DNA of 64,000 nucleotides from Aureibacillus halotolerans (GCF_004363045.1 NZ_SNYJ01000003.1:124001-188000); one strand, 5' to 3'. Shown: positions 45,801 to 54,935, counted from the stretch's first letter. Notes: generated from the letters alone by a model not told the origin. A program made the numbers and translations.

Positions 45801-46967
45801 TTATTGCCCCGAAACAGCGGCGAGGGAACGTTTGAATAACGTCCACCAGCTCGCATCATCAACATCCTCTTGGATGACCAACGTGGTTTTCGAGACGGTC
45901 TTGCCATCCTGTTTGACATGAATCTCACCTGCTCTATCTCCTTTCGCTAGCGGAGCGTTGAGAGGGCCATCGAGCTTAATGAATGTCGTTAATGTTGATA
46001 CATCAGTTCCTTTTGGGGTAAGTATAGACACAGGTGTTTCAGTGACGGCATTGACATGCTTTCGCTGCCCCTTTTCAACGCGTATTGTTCCAACAGCAAC
46101 GTCTTTCTCATAAAGTTTGTGCGTTTCAAATCGATTAAACGCGTAATCAAACATTTTAACAATTTGGCCGTTTCGCTCCTTAGACGTAGGTGCTCCCATG
46201 ACAACGGCAATGACGCGCATTCCATTGCGTTTTGCTGTCGCTGTCAAGCAATATTTTGCCTCCGAAGTAAAGCCCGTTTTTAACCCGTCAGCACCGTCAT
46301 AAAATTTAACGAGTCTGTTCGTGTTGACAAGCCAAAACGGATCATCCGACTGCTGACGAAGATGGTCCTCGTAAGTTCCAGTGTACGTTGTAATGTTTTC
46401 ATGTTTAAGAAGCTCCCGGGCCATCATGGCCATATCGTGCGCAGTGCTATAATGATCTTTCGCAGGCAGCCCTGTTGGATTCACAAAATGCGTATCGGTT
46501 AAACCTAGCGATTTGACCCGCTGATTCATTTTTTCAACGAACGCATCCTCAGTGCCGGCTAAATGTTCAGCTAACGCCATCGACGCGTCATTGCCTGACG
46601 CAATCGCCACGCCTTTTAATAGGTCATCCACGGTCATGGATTCGCCAGCTTCTAAAAAGATTTGCGATCCTCCCATTGAGGCAGCGTGTTCACTGGCAGT
46701 AACCTTTTCATCAAGAGTGAGCTCGCCTTTTTCCAACGCCTCCATGACAAGCAACATTGTCATAATTTTTGTCATTGAAGCTGGTGGCAGCTTTTCCCTG
46801 CTATCTTTCTCATATAACATTTGTCCAGAGGATTGTTCAATGAGCATGGCTGACGAGGCATTTGGTGTTAAGCCAATCTCTTCAGCCTTTACTGAATTCA
46901 TGGTGATTCCGTTACTCAATGTGAAGATGCAAAGAAGCAATCCAGCCATTTTTAACCGTTTACCCAT
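45801..46967 (-). CDS. dacF: D-alanyl-D-alanine carboxypeptidase DacF
   Basis: Sporulation-specific penicillin-binding protein of 388 residues. A signal peptide (about 1-28) is followed by motifs SMTK, SGN and KTG, and a C-terminal beta domain with an amphipathic end (WWTLFKRSLAAV). It trims peptidoglycan peptides during spore formation. It lies directly upstream of spoIIAA, as in B. subtilis, where it is made in the forespore. Confidence 0.94.
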   Translation of the reverse strand: MGKRLKMAGLLLCIFTLSNGITMNSVKAEEIGLTPNASSAMLIEQSSGQMLYEKDSREKLPPASMTKIMTMLLVMEALEKGELTLDEKVTASEHAASMGGSQIFLEAGESMTVDDLLKGVAIASGNDASMALAEHLAGTEDAFVEKMNQRVKSLGLTDTHFVNPTGLPAKDHYSTAHDMAMMARELLKHENITTYTGTYEDHLRQQSDDPFWLVNTNRLVKFYDGADGLKTGFTSEAKYCLTATAKRNGMRVIAVVMGAPTSKERNGQIVKMFDYAFNRFETHKLYEKDVAVGTIRVEKGQRKHVNAVTETPVSILTPKGTDVSTLTTFIKLDGPLNAPLAKGDRAGEIHVKQDGKTVSKTTLVIQEDVDDASWWTLFKRSLAAVSGQ

Positions 46968-46993
46968 CCTAAGACCTCCATTCTACTAGCTAC

Positions 46994-47024
46994 CATTGTC
47001 TCCAAAGGTTGGCAGCTTATACGC
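46994..47024 (-). promoter_or_regulatory. Sigma-F-type promoter of dacF
   Basis: GCGTA (47024-47020), 16 bases, then GGAGACAATG (47003-46994) fits GywTA-N16-GGnnAnAnTR with one mismatch in the -35. It lies 27 bases before dacF. Confidence 0.65.
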
Positions 47025-47112
47025 ACGAGTGCGTGAATGTACGATTTCTGATGGATGGCTGGATAAGGGATTGAGGTGTAGAAGTAAGGCGTAAAAGAGG
47101 CTTCTTAATAAA

Positions 47113-47171
47113 TGAAAAAAACACCTTAAAGTACAAACAGACGGTGATTTCATCTGTCTACCTTAAAGGAG
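47113..47171 (-). terminator. Terminator after the 47194-47727 gene
   Basis: On the minus strand CCTTTAAGGTA and ACAGATG pair with CGTCTGT and TACTTTAAGG in a long imperfect hairpin, followed by TG and seven T. Confidence 0.65.
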
Positions 47172-47193
47172 CTTAGTTCTTGTTGCAGCTTAT

Positions 47194-47727
47194 TCACTGA
47201 TCTATTGAAACAATAACTTCCTTATCCTGGCCACTTAGACTGTTAAATACGACCTTCCACTGTCCGGTCTGTTGATTTTGCTTGACTTCCTCAATGGAGA
47301 ACGCAACTTCAGATAAATCATACGTTTGCTGTATGGCTTTTCGGGTAGCCTTTGCTTCTGCCTCGTTTTCTTCTTTTAAGACCATTTTCAAAGCAGTGGT
47401 CGCAAAAGGAATGCTCGTTAAGACCAGACCATTATTTGTCATCTCAACGACCTGACCAACTTTAAATGATTCGTGCGCAATTGAATCACAGTTGACATTG
47501 ACCAGCTTGGTTTGTTCGTTAATGGTGTATTTACCTACGATCTCTTTGCTATTTTTAGCAGACACATAGACATTATGGATTGTGCCATTGTCCCTTTCCT
47601 TAATAACTGTAAGATACCCTGTCATTGTTTGGTCATTAAGATCCTTTTCGCCAATGATAAAGAAAAGAAACATGGTTGCCAGTACTATTCCAGTCAATAA
47701 AATCCATGCTCTCTTGTGCTTGTTCAA
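47194..47727 (-). CDS. Membrane-anchored extracellular protein of unknown function
   Basis: A 177-residue protein. One N-terminal membrane helix or uncleaved signal (AWILLTGIVLATMFLFFIIG, about 7-26) is followed by a soluble outside domain. No lipobox and no catalytic motif are seen. The middle (NVYVSAKNSKEIVGKYTINE followed later by VGQVVEMTNNG) looks like a small beta-barrel of the type found in DUF3221-like proteins, but that is only a resemblance. It has its own terminator. B. subtilis has no gene here. Confidence 0.6.
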   Translation of the reverse strand: MNKHKRAWILLTGIVLATMFLFFIIGEKDLNDQTMTGYLTVIKERDNGTIHNVYVSAKNSKEIVGKYTINEQTKLVNVNCDSIAHESFKVGQVVEMTNNGLVLTSIPFATTALKMVLKEENEAEAKATRKAIQQTYDLSEVAFSIEEVKQNQQTGQWKVVFNSLSGQDKEVIVSIDQ

Positions 47728-47867
47728 TGAGTCGCCCTCCCATCAAATTTTTGAGTATTACAGCAGCCACTTAGAAGCATGAGGAATTCAAAGTTGAAAC
47801 CTGTTCGCACGTTACGTATCTCATTTTAATTGAAATAAATGATTTTTTCGAATATAATCAACTCAAC

Positions 47868-48440
47868 ATTCGCACCTTACATTTTGAAGACACGCCTAGA
47901 TATAGTTGGGTAAATCTGAAATTCAATCCCTACCAAGCTCAGCCAGTTGTAGATGATTTTTGTTTTGCGCAAGTTATCTAAACATATGTCCACTGCTGCA
48001 TCAACACTGCACTAGGTGATGTAACTTTGCAGAAACGATGCACTTACTTTTCTTATTTGGGTTGCAATACGCTTTAACACGCTTTTCCTCCGTTATACGA
48101 GACCCGGACAAATAAAAACAATCTACGCAGAAACAAACATTAGCGTAGTCAACATACGTAGACTCCTGCGGGAACAGCGCGAGCTGAAGATCCCGCAGGA
48201 AAGCAAGATTCCGAGGAAGCTGAAGCCGTGCCCGCGGAAAGCGAAGTGTTTTGACGAAGCGGTCGTGATTGAAACATCGATTCGAAAGGACCTCATCGTG
48301 TTATCTTTGCCCCTAAAAGGGTATAAGTGCAACATCGACTCGAAAAGACCTCGTTTCTTTGAAGTCAATCAATCTATCTCACCTCACTTCTACTCAAGCA
48401 TTGCAAACTTTGAAGGTGATTTTTGCAATGCGAAAGCTGG
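47868..48440 (+). repeat. Dispersed intergenic repeat, modules C, E, D, A, F, E
   Basis: C at 47868-47925 (ATTCGCACCTTACATTTTG, AGACACGCCTAGATATAGTT), an E end at 47945-47985, D at 47985-48060 (CACTGCTGCATCAACACTGC), A with core 48148-48255 (GTCAACATAC ... GTGTTTTGAC), F in two overlapping pieces at 48270-48350, and E at 48360-48440 (TTTGAAGGTGATTTTTGCA). This is one of the most complete copies. No gene is supported between 47728 and 48538. Confidence 0.75.
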
Positions 48441-48538
48441 CTAATTAAAATACCCACTTACTAATTCTGCAACAAACTATTAAAAATCGATGCTTACTCT
48501 TTTTACGCTATCTAGAAAAAATTTTAGGAGCGATGCGC

Positions 48539-48874
48539 ATGGTCTCATCCGCTTTAGAAAAGACTTCGGCTTTTTCAGTAAAGAAATCCTTAGGTATCGG
48601 TAGTTTTTCTCTATTGGTTGCTGCTTTCGCCATGGTATTCAATTTTTATCATCTCAGAAATGGGTCTGTTGGTGAGTATTTGCTAGCTCCCTTAGGTTTT
48701 TCTTCTCCTTATATCGAATTGGTTGGTATCGTTTTATTTTGCGTTGCTTGGTACCTAGGTAAAACATATAAAGAGCAACTATTTGCAAAAGCGGGGCTGT
48801 TCTTAGCTCGATTCGTTATCGGGATGTATGTCTTCTTTGCAGTTATAGGAATCACGCAACGATTATTTTTCTAG
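48539..48874 (+). CDS. Small integral membrane protein of unknown function
   Basis: A 111-residue protein with three likely membrane helices (about 18-36, 55-73 and 86-107). No recognised family. It is AT-rich compared with neighbours. The ATG at 48539 is preferred over 48533 because AGGAG lies 8 bases upstream. It stands alone between a repeat block and a shared terminator, and is an accessory gene. Confidence 0.62.
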   Translation: MVSSALEKTSAFSVKKSLGIGSFSLLVAAFAMVFNFYHLRNGSVGEYLLAPLGFSSPYIELVGIVLFCVAWYLGKTYKEQLFAKAGLFLARFVIGMYVFFAVIGITQRLFF

Positions 48875-48881
48875 TCACAGA

Positions 48882-48928
48882 AAAAAAGCTTTCTTCTGCA
48901 ATCTTTGCCAGAAGGAAGCTTTTTACAT
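48882..48928. terminator. Bidirectional terminator between the membrane gene and pdp
   Basis: AAAAGCTT-CTTCTG pairs with CAGAAGG-AAGCTTTTT, with an A-run on the left and a T-run on the right. It serves the plus-strand gene and the minus-strand deoB-pun-pdp operon. Confidence 0.85.
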
Positions 48929-48931
48929 GGT

Positions 48932-50239
48932 TTATGCTGTAACGGTATCAATAATTAAAGGCAGTGTATCCGGGGCAGCTGCTCCCAGTTCAATGCATTC
49001 CTGCAAAAGACGTTTCGTATCCTCGCAGCTTGTCCCTTTTCTCACATAGAGCCGGACCCAAGGGGTGTCGGTGCTCACGAAATCGCCGCTTTTTTTCAAT
49101 AACTTTAACCCAACCGCAGGATCAATTTGACTTGTTTTGTCTGCTCGACCTGCACCTAGCCACATGGCCGCTCGCCCGATTCCTTGCGTATCAAAACGGT
49201 GGATGTAACCTTCTTGTTCAGGATACAAATCAATGGTTTCGACGCCTTCATAGAGCGATGAAAAAGACGAAAACAAGGCTCTGTCGGCACCTCGGCTCTC
49301 GCTATACGAAATAAATTTCTCCAACGCCTCACCGCTCAGCAGCTTCGCTTTGACTGTTTCGTATGCCTTATCAAACGTGATCGACTCATCTGTACACATG
49401 AGCATGCGGGCAACAAGCTGCACACTTAATTCTGTAACGTCCTCAGGACCTTCTCCCTTAAGCGTGTCAATCGCTTCCTCTACCTCGAGCAAATTGCCAA
49501 TCGTATAGCCAAGAGGCTGATCCATGTTTGTTAACAGAGCGATCGTCTTTCGGCCAAGGGCTTCGCCGATGGACACCATTGTTGAAGCTAACTTCCTCGC
49601 TTCGTCAGCAGACTTCATAAACGCTCCTGATCCAACTTTGACATCCAACACGATGCCTTTTGCGCCTGCCGCAATTTTTTTACTCATCACAGAGCTCGCA
49701 ATTAACGGGAGCGATTCGACCGTTGCGGTGACATCACGTAAGGCATATATTTTTTTGTCAGCTGGCGCCAAGTCCTGAGTCTGCCCGACAACTGCCATGC
49801 CATACGTTTTCAGAAGTGTATTAAACTCTTCCTTCGTGGCATCGGTTTTAAAACCCGGGATCGCCTCAAGCTTGTCGATCGTGCCACCGGTATGACCGAG
49901 GCCACGACCTGACATTTTCGGAACGATAATGCCACAGCTTGCGGCGAGTGGCGCAACCACAAAAGTTGTTTTATCGCCTACGCCACCCGTCGAATGCTTA
50001 TCTACGGTTTTATTGCCTAGAGAAGCATAATCCAATGTTTCACCAGAGGTTGCCATCGCATCTGTGAGCGCAGCAACCTCTTCATCTGACATGCCTTCGT
50101 AATAAACGGCCATCAGGAAGGCACTCATTTGATAATCTGGAATCGAGTCTTCTGTATAGCCTTTGACAAGCGCTTTTATTTCCTCGCCTGTTAGTGCTTT
50201 TCCGTCGCGTTTCCGTTCAATCACGTCTGTCATTCTCAT
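48932..50239 (-). CDS. pdp: Pyrimidine-nucleoside phosphorylase
   Basis: A 435-residue enzyme that cleaves uridine or thymidine with phosphate. The N-terminal helical domain is followed by the phosphate-binding region DKHSTGGVGDKTTFVVAPL and KMSGRGLGHTGGTIDKLE, the family signature, and DVKVGSGAFMK. The C-terminal domain begins near 350. Its ATG at 50239 has AAGGAG 8 bases upstream and overlaps the preceding gene by 4 bases. It is the last gene of the salvage operon. Confidence 0.94.
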   Translation of the reverse strand: MRMTDVIERKRDGKALTGEEIKALVKGYTEDSIPDYQMSAFLMAVYYEGMSDEEVAALTDAMATSGETLDYASLGNKTVDKHSTGGVGDKTTFVVAPLAASCGIIVPKMSGRGLGHTGGTIDKLEAIPGFKTDATKEEFNTLLKTYGMAVVGQTQDLAPADKKIYALRDVTATVESLPLIASSVMSKKIAAGAKGIVLDVKVGSGAFMKSADEARKLASTMVSIGEALGRKTIALLTNMDQPLGYTIGNLLEVEEAIDTLKGEGPEDVTELSVQLVARMLMCTDESITFDKAYETVKAKLLSGEALEKFISYSESRGADRALFSSFSSLYEGVETIDLYPEQEGYIHRFDTQGIGRAAMWLGAGRADKTSQIDPAVGLKLLKKSGDFVSTDTPWVRLYVRKGTSCEDTKRLLQECIELGAAAPDTLPLIIDTVTA

Positions 50240-51078
50240 ACGAATCGCTCCTTTTTAGCAAGCTCGACAATCGTTGTTAGCAATTGGACGAATTGCGCAC
50301 TTGCCGCATCAGCTACGGCGACAACCTCTTCATGAGTAAGGGATTCTGTGGCGGTTCCGAGAGCCAGGTCCGTGATACAAGAAATGCCAAGCACACGCAT
50401 TCCCATATGCCGAGCCACAATCACTTCTGGCACTGTCGACATCCCGACAGCGTCAGCACCAAGCGTACGTAGCATACGTAATTCAGCATGGGAAAGATAC
50501 GACGGTCCAGATATCGCCGCATACACGCCTTGTTGTAGAGTCACATCAACAGATCCTGCAGCGGTTCGTGCAACTTGTTGCCACTCTTGATCATACGCAG
50601 AAGAAAGATCAGGGAATCGCGGACCAAATCGCTCATCGTTTTTCCCGATCAATGGATGATCTCCAGTAAGATTAAGATGATCTGTAATCAGCATAAATTG
50701 ACCTGGTGAAAAAGATTCGTCCATCCCACCACAGGCGTTGGTCACAATGAGCTCTCGACAACCAAGCTGATGCATGACGCGTATCGGAAACGTAACCTCT
50801 GGCATGCTGTAGCCTTCATAATAATGGTACCTTCCTTGCATGATCACCATCGGTACGTCACGATACGTGCCGATAATAAAAGCGCCAGAATGTCCTGCAA
50901 CTGTAGAAGGTTTGCAACCCGGTACGTCTTCAAATGGAATACGCACAGCTTCCTCTAATCCATCGGCAAATTGACCAAGCCCTGACCCAAGCACACAACC
51001 TAACACTGGTTTTAGATTTGTTTTTTGGCGAATAAACGCTACAGCTGCTTCACTATTCTCCCAAATGTTTTCCATCAT
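50236..51078 (-). CDS. Purine nucleoside phosphorylase, second copy
   Basis: A 280-residue trimeric-type PNP. Motifs are GSGLGQF, STVAGHSG, MQGRYHYYEG, VTNACGGM and GADAVGMSTVPEV. It releases hypoxanthine or guanine and ribose 1-phosphate. It overlaps the upstream paralogue by 26 bases. At the position where PNPs usually have a conserved Asn-Ala-Ala-Gly-Gly it reads NACGG, so its substrate range may differ. The ATG at 51078 has AAGGAG 6 bases upstream; 51075 and GTG 51081 are alternatives. Confidence 0.9.
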   Translation of the reverse strand: MMENIWENSEAAVAFIRQKTNLKPVLGCVLGSGLGQFADGLEEAVRIPFEDVPGCKPSTVAGHSGAFIIGTYRDVPMVIMQGRYHYYEGYSMPEVTFPIRVMHQLGCRELIVTNACGGMDESFSPGQFMLITDHLNLTGDHPLIGKNDERFGPRFPDLSSAYDQEWQQVARTAAGSVDVTLQQGVYAAISGPSYLSHAELRMLRTLGADAVGMSTVPEVIVARHMGMRVLGISCITDLALGTATESLTHEEVVAVADAASAQFVQLLTTIVELAKKERFV

Positions 51079-51874
51079 CACTCTCTCCTTTCGTTTCTAA
51101 CGCAAGCCAACGGTCTAACCAATCGGCAAAATCCGCTTTCACACGTGAGGACGTCTCCATCACCTCTTCATGAGAAAGAGGCGCATTCGTTATGCCAGAC
51201 GCCATGTTAGTGATGCAGGAAATACCGAGAACCTTCATACCTAACTGTTGGGCTGTAAGAACCTCTGGCACTGTCGACATTCCAACAGCGTCAGCTCCAA
51301 GTGTACGCAACATCTTGACCTCTGCAGGAGTTTCATAGGAGGGACCGCTAACCATGGCATACACACCAGCATGCATCGTTAGATTTGGTACATTCGAAGC
51401 GGCCTCCATCGCATTGGTACGCATTTGTGGACAATAGGAGCCCGGCGCAGCAGCCGATGAAAAGGTCATGTTGGCAAGTCCTAAATGCCCATCTAGCACC
51501 ATAAAATCACCTTCATGAAAATACGTCGACACCCCTCCCGCCGCATTGGTAATGAGGAGCTTTTGAACGCCAAGTTCCTTCATCACGCGGATGGGGAACA
51601 CCATATCTTCTACTGAATGACCTTCATAATAATGCAAGCGCCCTTGCATCCAGATCACATCTACCCCGTAATGATTCGTCATTTTCAGCTGGCCTTGATG
51701 GCCTGCAACAGTTGGTTGTTTAAATCCTGGAATTTGCTCATACCCAATCGATTGTAAAACAGGATAGTTGTCGACGGTATTTCCCATGCCTGATCCGAGA
51801 ATAAGTCCTATCTTAGGGGAGCCAATATTGTTTGACTCAAGGTACTCTACCGCTGCTGTAAGCTTATCCGTCAT
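51053..51874 (-). CDS. punA: Purine nucleoside phosphorylase PunA (PupG)
   Basis: A 273-residue trimeric purine nucleoside phosphorylase with GSGMGNT, TVAGHQG, WMQGRLHYYEGH, ITNAAGGV and LGADAVGMSTVPEV. It is closest in order to B. subtilis pupG, which follows drm (deoB). The ATG at 51874 overlaps the deoB stop by 11 bases; the longer frame to 52075 lies inside deoB and is rejected. Confidence 0.92.
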   Translation of the reverse strand: MTDKLTAAVEYLESNNIGSPKIGLILGSGMGNTVDNYPVLQSIGYEQIPGFKQPTVAGHQGQLKMTNHYGVDVIWMQGRLHYYEGHSVEDMVFPIRVMKELGVQKLLITNAAGGVSTYFHEGDFMVLDGHLGLANMTFSSAAAPGSYCPQMRTNAMEAASNVPNLTMHAGVYAMVSGPSYETPAEVKMLRTLGADAVGMSTVPEVLTAQQLGMKVLGISCITNMASGITNAPLSHEEVMETSSRVKADFADWLDRWLALETKGESDDGKHLGE

Positions 51875-53066
51875 TGGACTCACCCAGCTCTCCAAAAAAG
51901 CTTGTGCCGTGTTTTCCTTTAGGCACTTGAAAGTTTTCAGAAATGAAAGCACCAAGATCACAAAAGCTTTGTCGTTCTGGGAGTGCTTTGCCCTCTTTCC
52001 ATCGTGGACTATACAACAGTAATGGTACATTTTCTCTCGTATGATCGGTCCCAGTGGCGGTCGGGTCGTTTCCATGGTCTGCCGTAATAATTAGCACATC
52101 GGACTCGTTTAGCGCAGCAGTAATCTCAGGTAAGCGCTTGTCGAACGCCTCTAAGGCCTCCTTATATCCTTTCGGATCGCGTCGGTGGCCATACAACGCA
52201 TCAAAGTCGACGAGGTTTACAAAAACGAGACCTTGTTCTGGTTCACGCTTTAGAACGGTTAAAAGCTGATCGACACCATCGTCGTTCGATTTCGTTTTAA
52301 TGCTCTCTGTAATGCCTTCTCCATCGTATATGTCGGCGATCTTCCCAATGCCAATAACGGCAAGAGAATGCTCTTTCAACGTCGTTAACGTCGTTGGTCC
52401 ATAGGGCTTTAACGCATAATCGCGCCGATTGCTTGTCCGCGTAAATTGACCTGATTTACCTCTATATGGACGTGCTATAATTCTTCCAACAAGGTGGGGA
52501 GGTTCTTTCGTCCAAGAACGAATTCTCTCACATATCTCATATAATTCTTCTAACGGAATGACTTCTTCGTGGGCCGCAATCTGAAGCACAGAATCCGCAG
52601 ACGTATACACGATTAATGAGCCGTCCTTAAGTTGCTGTGGACCAAATTGTTTAATAATCTCCGTGCCCGAGGCTGGCACATTCCCAATGACACGTCTTCC
52701 CGATTCTTGTTCAATTCGTTTAATCACTTCCTCGGGAAATCCATCGGGGTACGTTTGAAAAGGCTCGTCTACGACAACACCCATTAGCTCCCAATGCCCT
52801 GTCATCGTATCCTTGCCATTGGCAACTGGCTTCATTATCGTATGGAACGCGCTAGGTTCATCGACTTTTGCAACACCGTTAAGCTCTGCTAGATGGCCCA
52901 GTCCCATCGCTTCAAGTGCAGGGACATGAAGACCATCTGATGTGACGTCCGCCAAGTGACCAAGCGTATGTGCTCCTAAGTCACCAAATTCTTTGGCATC
53001 ATCGGCCGCGCCGATACCAACTGAATCTAAAACAACGACAACCGCTCTTTGAAATAATTGGTTCAC
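51864..53066 (-). CDS. deoB: Phosphopentomutase DeoB (Drm)
   Basis: Interconverts ribose 1-phosphate and ribose 5-phosphate, feeding the products of the phosphorylases into central metabolism. The protein has 400 residues. Alkaline-phosphatase-superfamily motifs are VVLDSVGIGAADDA, the phospho-threonine region GKDTMTGHWEL, and TADHGNDPTATGTDHTRE. The start is GTG with AGGAGG upstream. It is the first gene of deoB-punA-pun2-pdp. Confidence 0.95.
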   Translation of the reverse strand: MNQLFQRAVVVVLDSVGIGAADDAKEFGDLGAHTLGHLADVTSDGLHVPALEAMGLGHLAELNGVAKVDEPSAFHTIMKPVANGKDTMTGHWELMGVVVDEPFQTYPDGFPEEVIKRIEQESGRRVIGNVPASGTEIIKQFGPQQLKDGSLIVYTSADSVLQIAAHEEVIPLEELYEICERIRSWTKEPPHLVGRIIARPYRGKSGQFTRTSNRRDYALKPYGPTTLTTLKEHSLAVIGIGKIADIYDGEGITESIKTKSNDDGVDQLLTVLKREPEQGLVFVNLVDFDALYGHRRDPKGYKEALEAFDKRLPEITAALNESDVLIITADHGNDPTATGTDHTRENVPLLLYSPRWKEGKALPERQSFCDLGAFISENFQVPKGKHGTSFFGELGESNDG

Positions 53067-53153
53067 TTTCGCACCTCCTAAGAGTTCTTTTCAGTATACG
53101 CATTTTTGACTATTATTTCATTTGTCAATCGGTTGCTTAAATGCTAAAGACAA

Positions 53154-53181
53154 CAAAAAAACCGGCCGTTTGGCTGGCTTC
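53154..53181 (-). terminator. Terminator of the fur-yqzK-xerD unit
   Basis: AGCCAGCC pairs with GGCCGGTT around AAAC, followed by seven T on the minus strand, 7 bases after the xerD stop. Confidence 0.8.
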
Positions 53182-53187
53182 TTGCGC

Positions 53188-54081
53188 TTAAGCACGTGGA
53201 TGGTGCTGAGCATATATGTCTTTGAGACGGACCTTTGATACATGGGTGTAGATTTGTGTCGTTGATATATCTGAATGCCCAAGCATTTCTTGAACCGCTC
53301 GCAAGTCAGCTCCGTTTTCCAACAAATGCGTGGCAAAAGAATGTCGCAACGTATGTGGTGTAATGTTCTTTTGAACGCCAGCTTCCTTTGCGCGTTTTTT
53401 TAATACTTTCCAAAACCCTTGACGCGTTAGTCTAGTGCCTCGGTGATTAATAAACATAGCATGCTCTGAACTTCCTCTTTTTAACAGTGTGCCACGTTCT
53501 TCACGAAGGTACACGTCCAAGGCGTTATTGGCCATTTGACCAAGTGGGATAATTCTCTCTTTGTTTCCCTTCCCTGTGCATTGGACAAATCCCATCGTCA
53601 TATGTACATCTTCCACATTCAGGTTGGTCAACTCACTAACACGCATGCCTGTCGCGTACAATAGCTCTAGCATTGCTCGATCTCGACGCATGTAGGAGGT
53701 CTCACTATTAGGAAATGAAAGCAACGCTTCAATGTCTCGATTTCCAAGGACACTCGGAAGCTTACGGTCAGATTTCGGGGCATCCAAATGGGCAGATGGA
53801 TCTGTTTGAGTCACCTTGTCTCTTGATAAAAACTTATGAAAAGAACGGATTGACGCAATATTTCTGGCAACGGTCGTTTTTGCGCGTCCCTTGTCATGTA
53901 ACTCGGCAAGATAGTTTAGAATATGGCCACGTGTGACATCCTCTATTCGTTCCACCCGCTCATGTAAAGTGAGGAACGTCAAATAGTGTTGAATATCTCG
54001 TTCATAGGAGGAAACCGTATTCTCGGATAATCCCTTTTCAACGATCACATATTCTAGGAAGGATTCCTTGTGGTGAATCAT
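53188..54081 (-). CDS. xerD: Site-specific tyrosine recombinase XerD
   Basis: A 297-residue recombinase that resolves chromosome dimers at dif with XerC. The N-terminal SAM-like domain (about 1-90) is followed by the catalytic domain with Arg in LYATGMRVSEL, HTLRHSFATHLLENG (His-x-x-Arg), the second His in LGHSDISTTQ and the nucleophile Tyr in IYTHV. As in B. subtilis (ripX), it lies between drm and fur. Confidence 0.95.
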   Translation of the reverse strand: MIHHKESFLEYVIVEKGLSENTVSSYERDIQHYLTFLTLHERVERIEDVTRGHILNYLAELHDKGRAKTTVARNIASIRSFHKFLSRDKVTQTDPSAHLDAPKSDRKLPSVLGNRDIEALLSFPNSETSYMRRDRAMLELLYATGMRVSELTNLNVEDVHMTMGFVQCTGKGNKERIIPLGQMANNALDVYLREERGTLLKRGSSEHAMFINHRGTRLTRQGFWKVLKKRAKEAGVQKNITPHTLRHSFATHLLENGADLRAVQEMLGHSDISTTQIYTHVSKVRLKDIYAQHHPRA

Positions 54082-54098
54082 TGTCTTCCACTCCCCAT

Positions 54099-54296
54099 TT
54101 AAGTAGAAATGAACGATTGCTCCTGGGGCGCCATGTGCACCTTCTCAATTTCAGTGTTTTGTGATGGAACGTCCTCATGCTGAAAATACCCATATTCGTT
54201 TTGTATCCACGTCATTGCGAAATAAAACAATGATGTAAACAACATAAAGGCAATAAATACCCGAAATGACACCCAAGCTTTAGCGAACCAGCCCAT
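54099..54296 (-). CDS. yqzK: YqzK-family small membrane protein
   Basis: A 65-residue protein with one membrane helix (FRVFIAFMLFTSLFYFAMTW) and an acidic outside tail. The N-terminus MGWFAKAWVSF is typical of YqzK (DUF4227), found between fur and xerD in Bacillus. The function is unknown. The ATG at 54296 has AGGAGG upstream; the frame extends 18 codons further without support. Confidence 0.85.
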   Translation of the reverse strand: MGWFAKAWVSFRVFIAFMLFTSLFYFAMTWIQNEYGYFQHEDVPSQNTEIEKVHMAPQEQSFIST

Positions 54297-54353
54297 CTTT
54301 TTGTCCTCCTGCAAAATACGTTTTACATCAATGTATTGCCAGGAGAACAAATT

Positions 54354-54812
54354 TTATTCACCTTTCTTTAATTGCTGACAGTTACGACAGATGCCATGAA
54401 AGGTAAGTCGGTGATCCATTATTTTAAACGTAAAGTCACGTTCCACGATTTTTTCAACGTCTTCTAATAAATCGTCCTCAATCTCTTCTACTTTTCCACA
54501 TTCAATGCAAACAAGATGGTGATGAAAATGCGCAGCCCCTTCTTTGCGGAGATCAAACCGAGAGACCCCGTCTCCAAAATTAATTTTGTCGACTACCTTT
54601 AGTTCGGTTAAGAGCTCTAGTGTACGATACACCGTTGCAAGTCCGATCTCAGGTGCTTTTTCCTTTACGAGCAAATACACATCTTCAGCACTTAAATGGT
54701 CCTCCTCATTTTCTAGAAGGACTCTTACGGTTGCTTCCCTTTGCGGAGTCAGCTTATAGCTTTGCTGATGAAGCTGTTTCTTAATTCGTTCGATACGATT
54801 TTCAATTTCCAA
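54354..54812 (-). CDS. fur: Ferric uptake regulator Fur
   Basis: A 152-residue iron-sensing repressor. The winged helix (about 15-85) contains TPQREATVRVLLENE and GLATVYRTLELL. The metal sites are in HFHHHLVCIECG and the zinc-binding CRNC near the end. It represses iron-uptake genes when iron is plentiful. The promoter is consensus, with a PerR-like box beside it, which matches PerR control of fur in B. subtilis. Confidence 0.93.
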   Translation of the reverse strand: MEIENRIERIKKQLHQQSYKLTPQREATVRVLLENEEDHLSAEDVYLLVKEKAPEIGLATVYRTLELLTELKVVDKINFGDGVSRFDLRKEGAAHFHHHLVCIECGKVEEIEDDLLEDVEKIVERDFTFKIMDHRLTFHGICRNCQQLKKGE

Positions 54813-54839
54813 TTCGCACCCTCCCCACTCTTCTTATCT

Positions 54840-54868
54840 ATTATATTGAGAATGAGAAAGTCTGTCAA
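54840..54868 (-). promoter_or_regulatory. Consensus sigma-A promoter of fur
   Basis: TTGACA (54868-54863), 17 bases and TATAAT (54845-54840): a perfect match to both hexamers. It lies 28 bases upstream of the fur start, so the leader is very short. Confidence 0.9.
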
Positions 54869-54869
54869 A

Positions 54870-54884
54870 TTATATTAATTATAA
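54870..54884 (-). promoter_or_regulatory. PerR-like box upstream of fur
   Basis: TTATATTAATTATAA matches the PerR box TTATAATnATTATAA at 13 of the 14 defined positions. It abuts the -35. A further dyad, TGATAA-N2-TTATCA, lies about 10 bases upstream and resembles half of a Fur site. Peroxide and iron control of fur is inferred. Confidence 0.7.
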
Positions 54885-54935
54885 TATGATAATTTTATCA
54901 ATTTAAAAAAAGGAATGATTTTTTTACTTTCGCTT

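Noticed and set aside
48123-48368. 81-codon minus-strand frame
   Set aside because: Repeat-derived (modules A and F), with no ribosome site.
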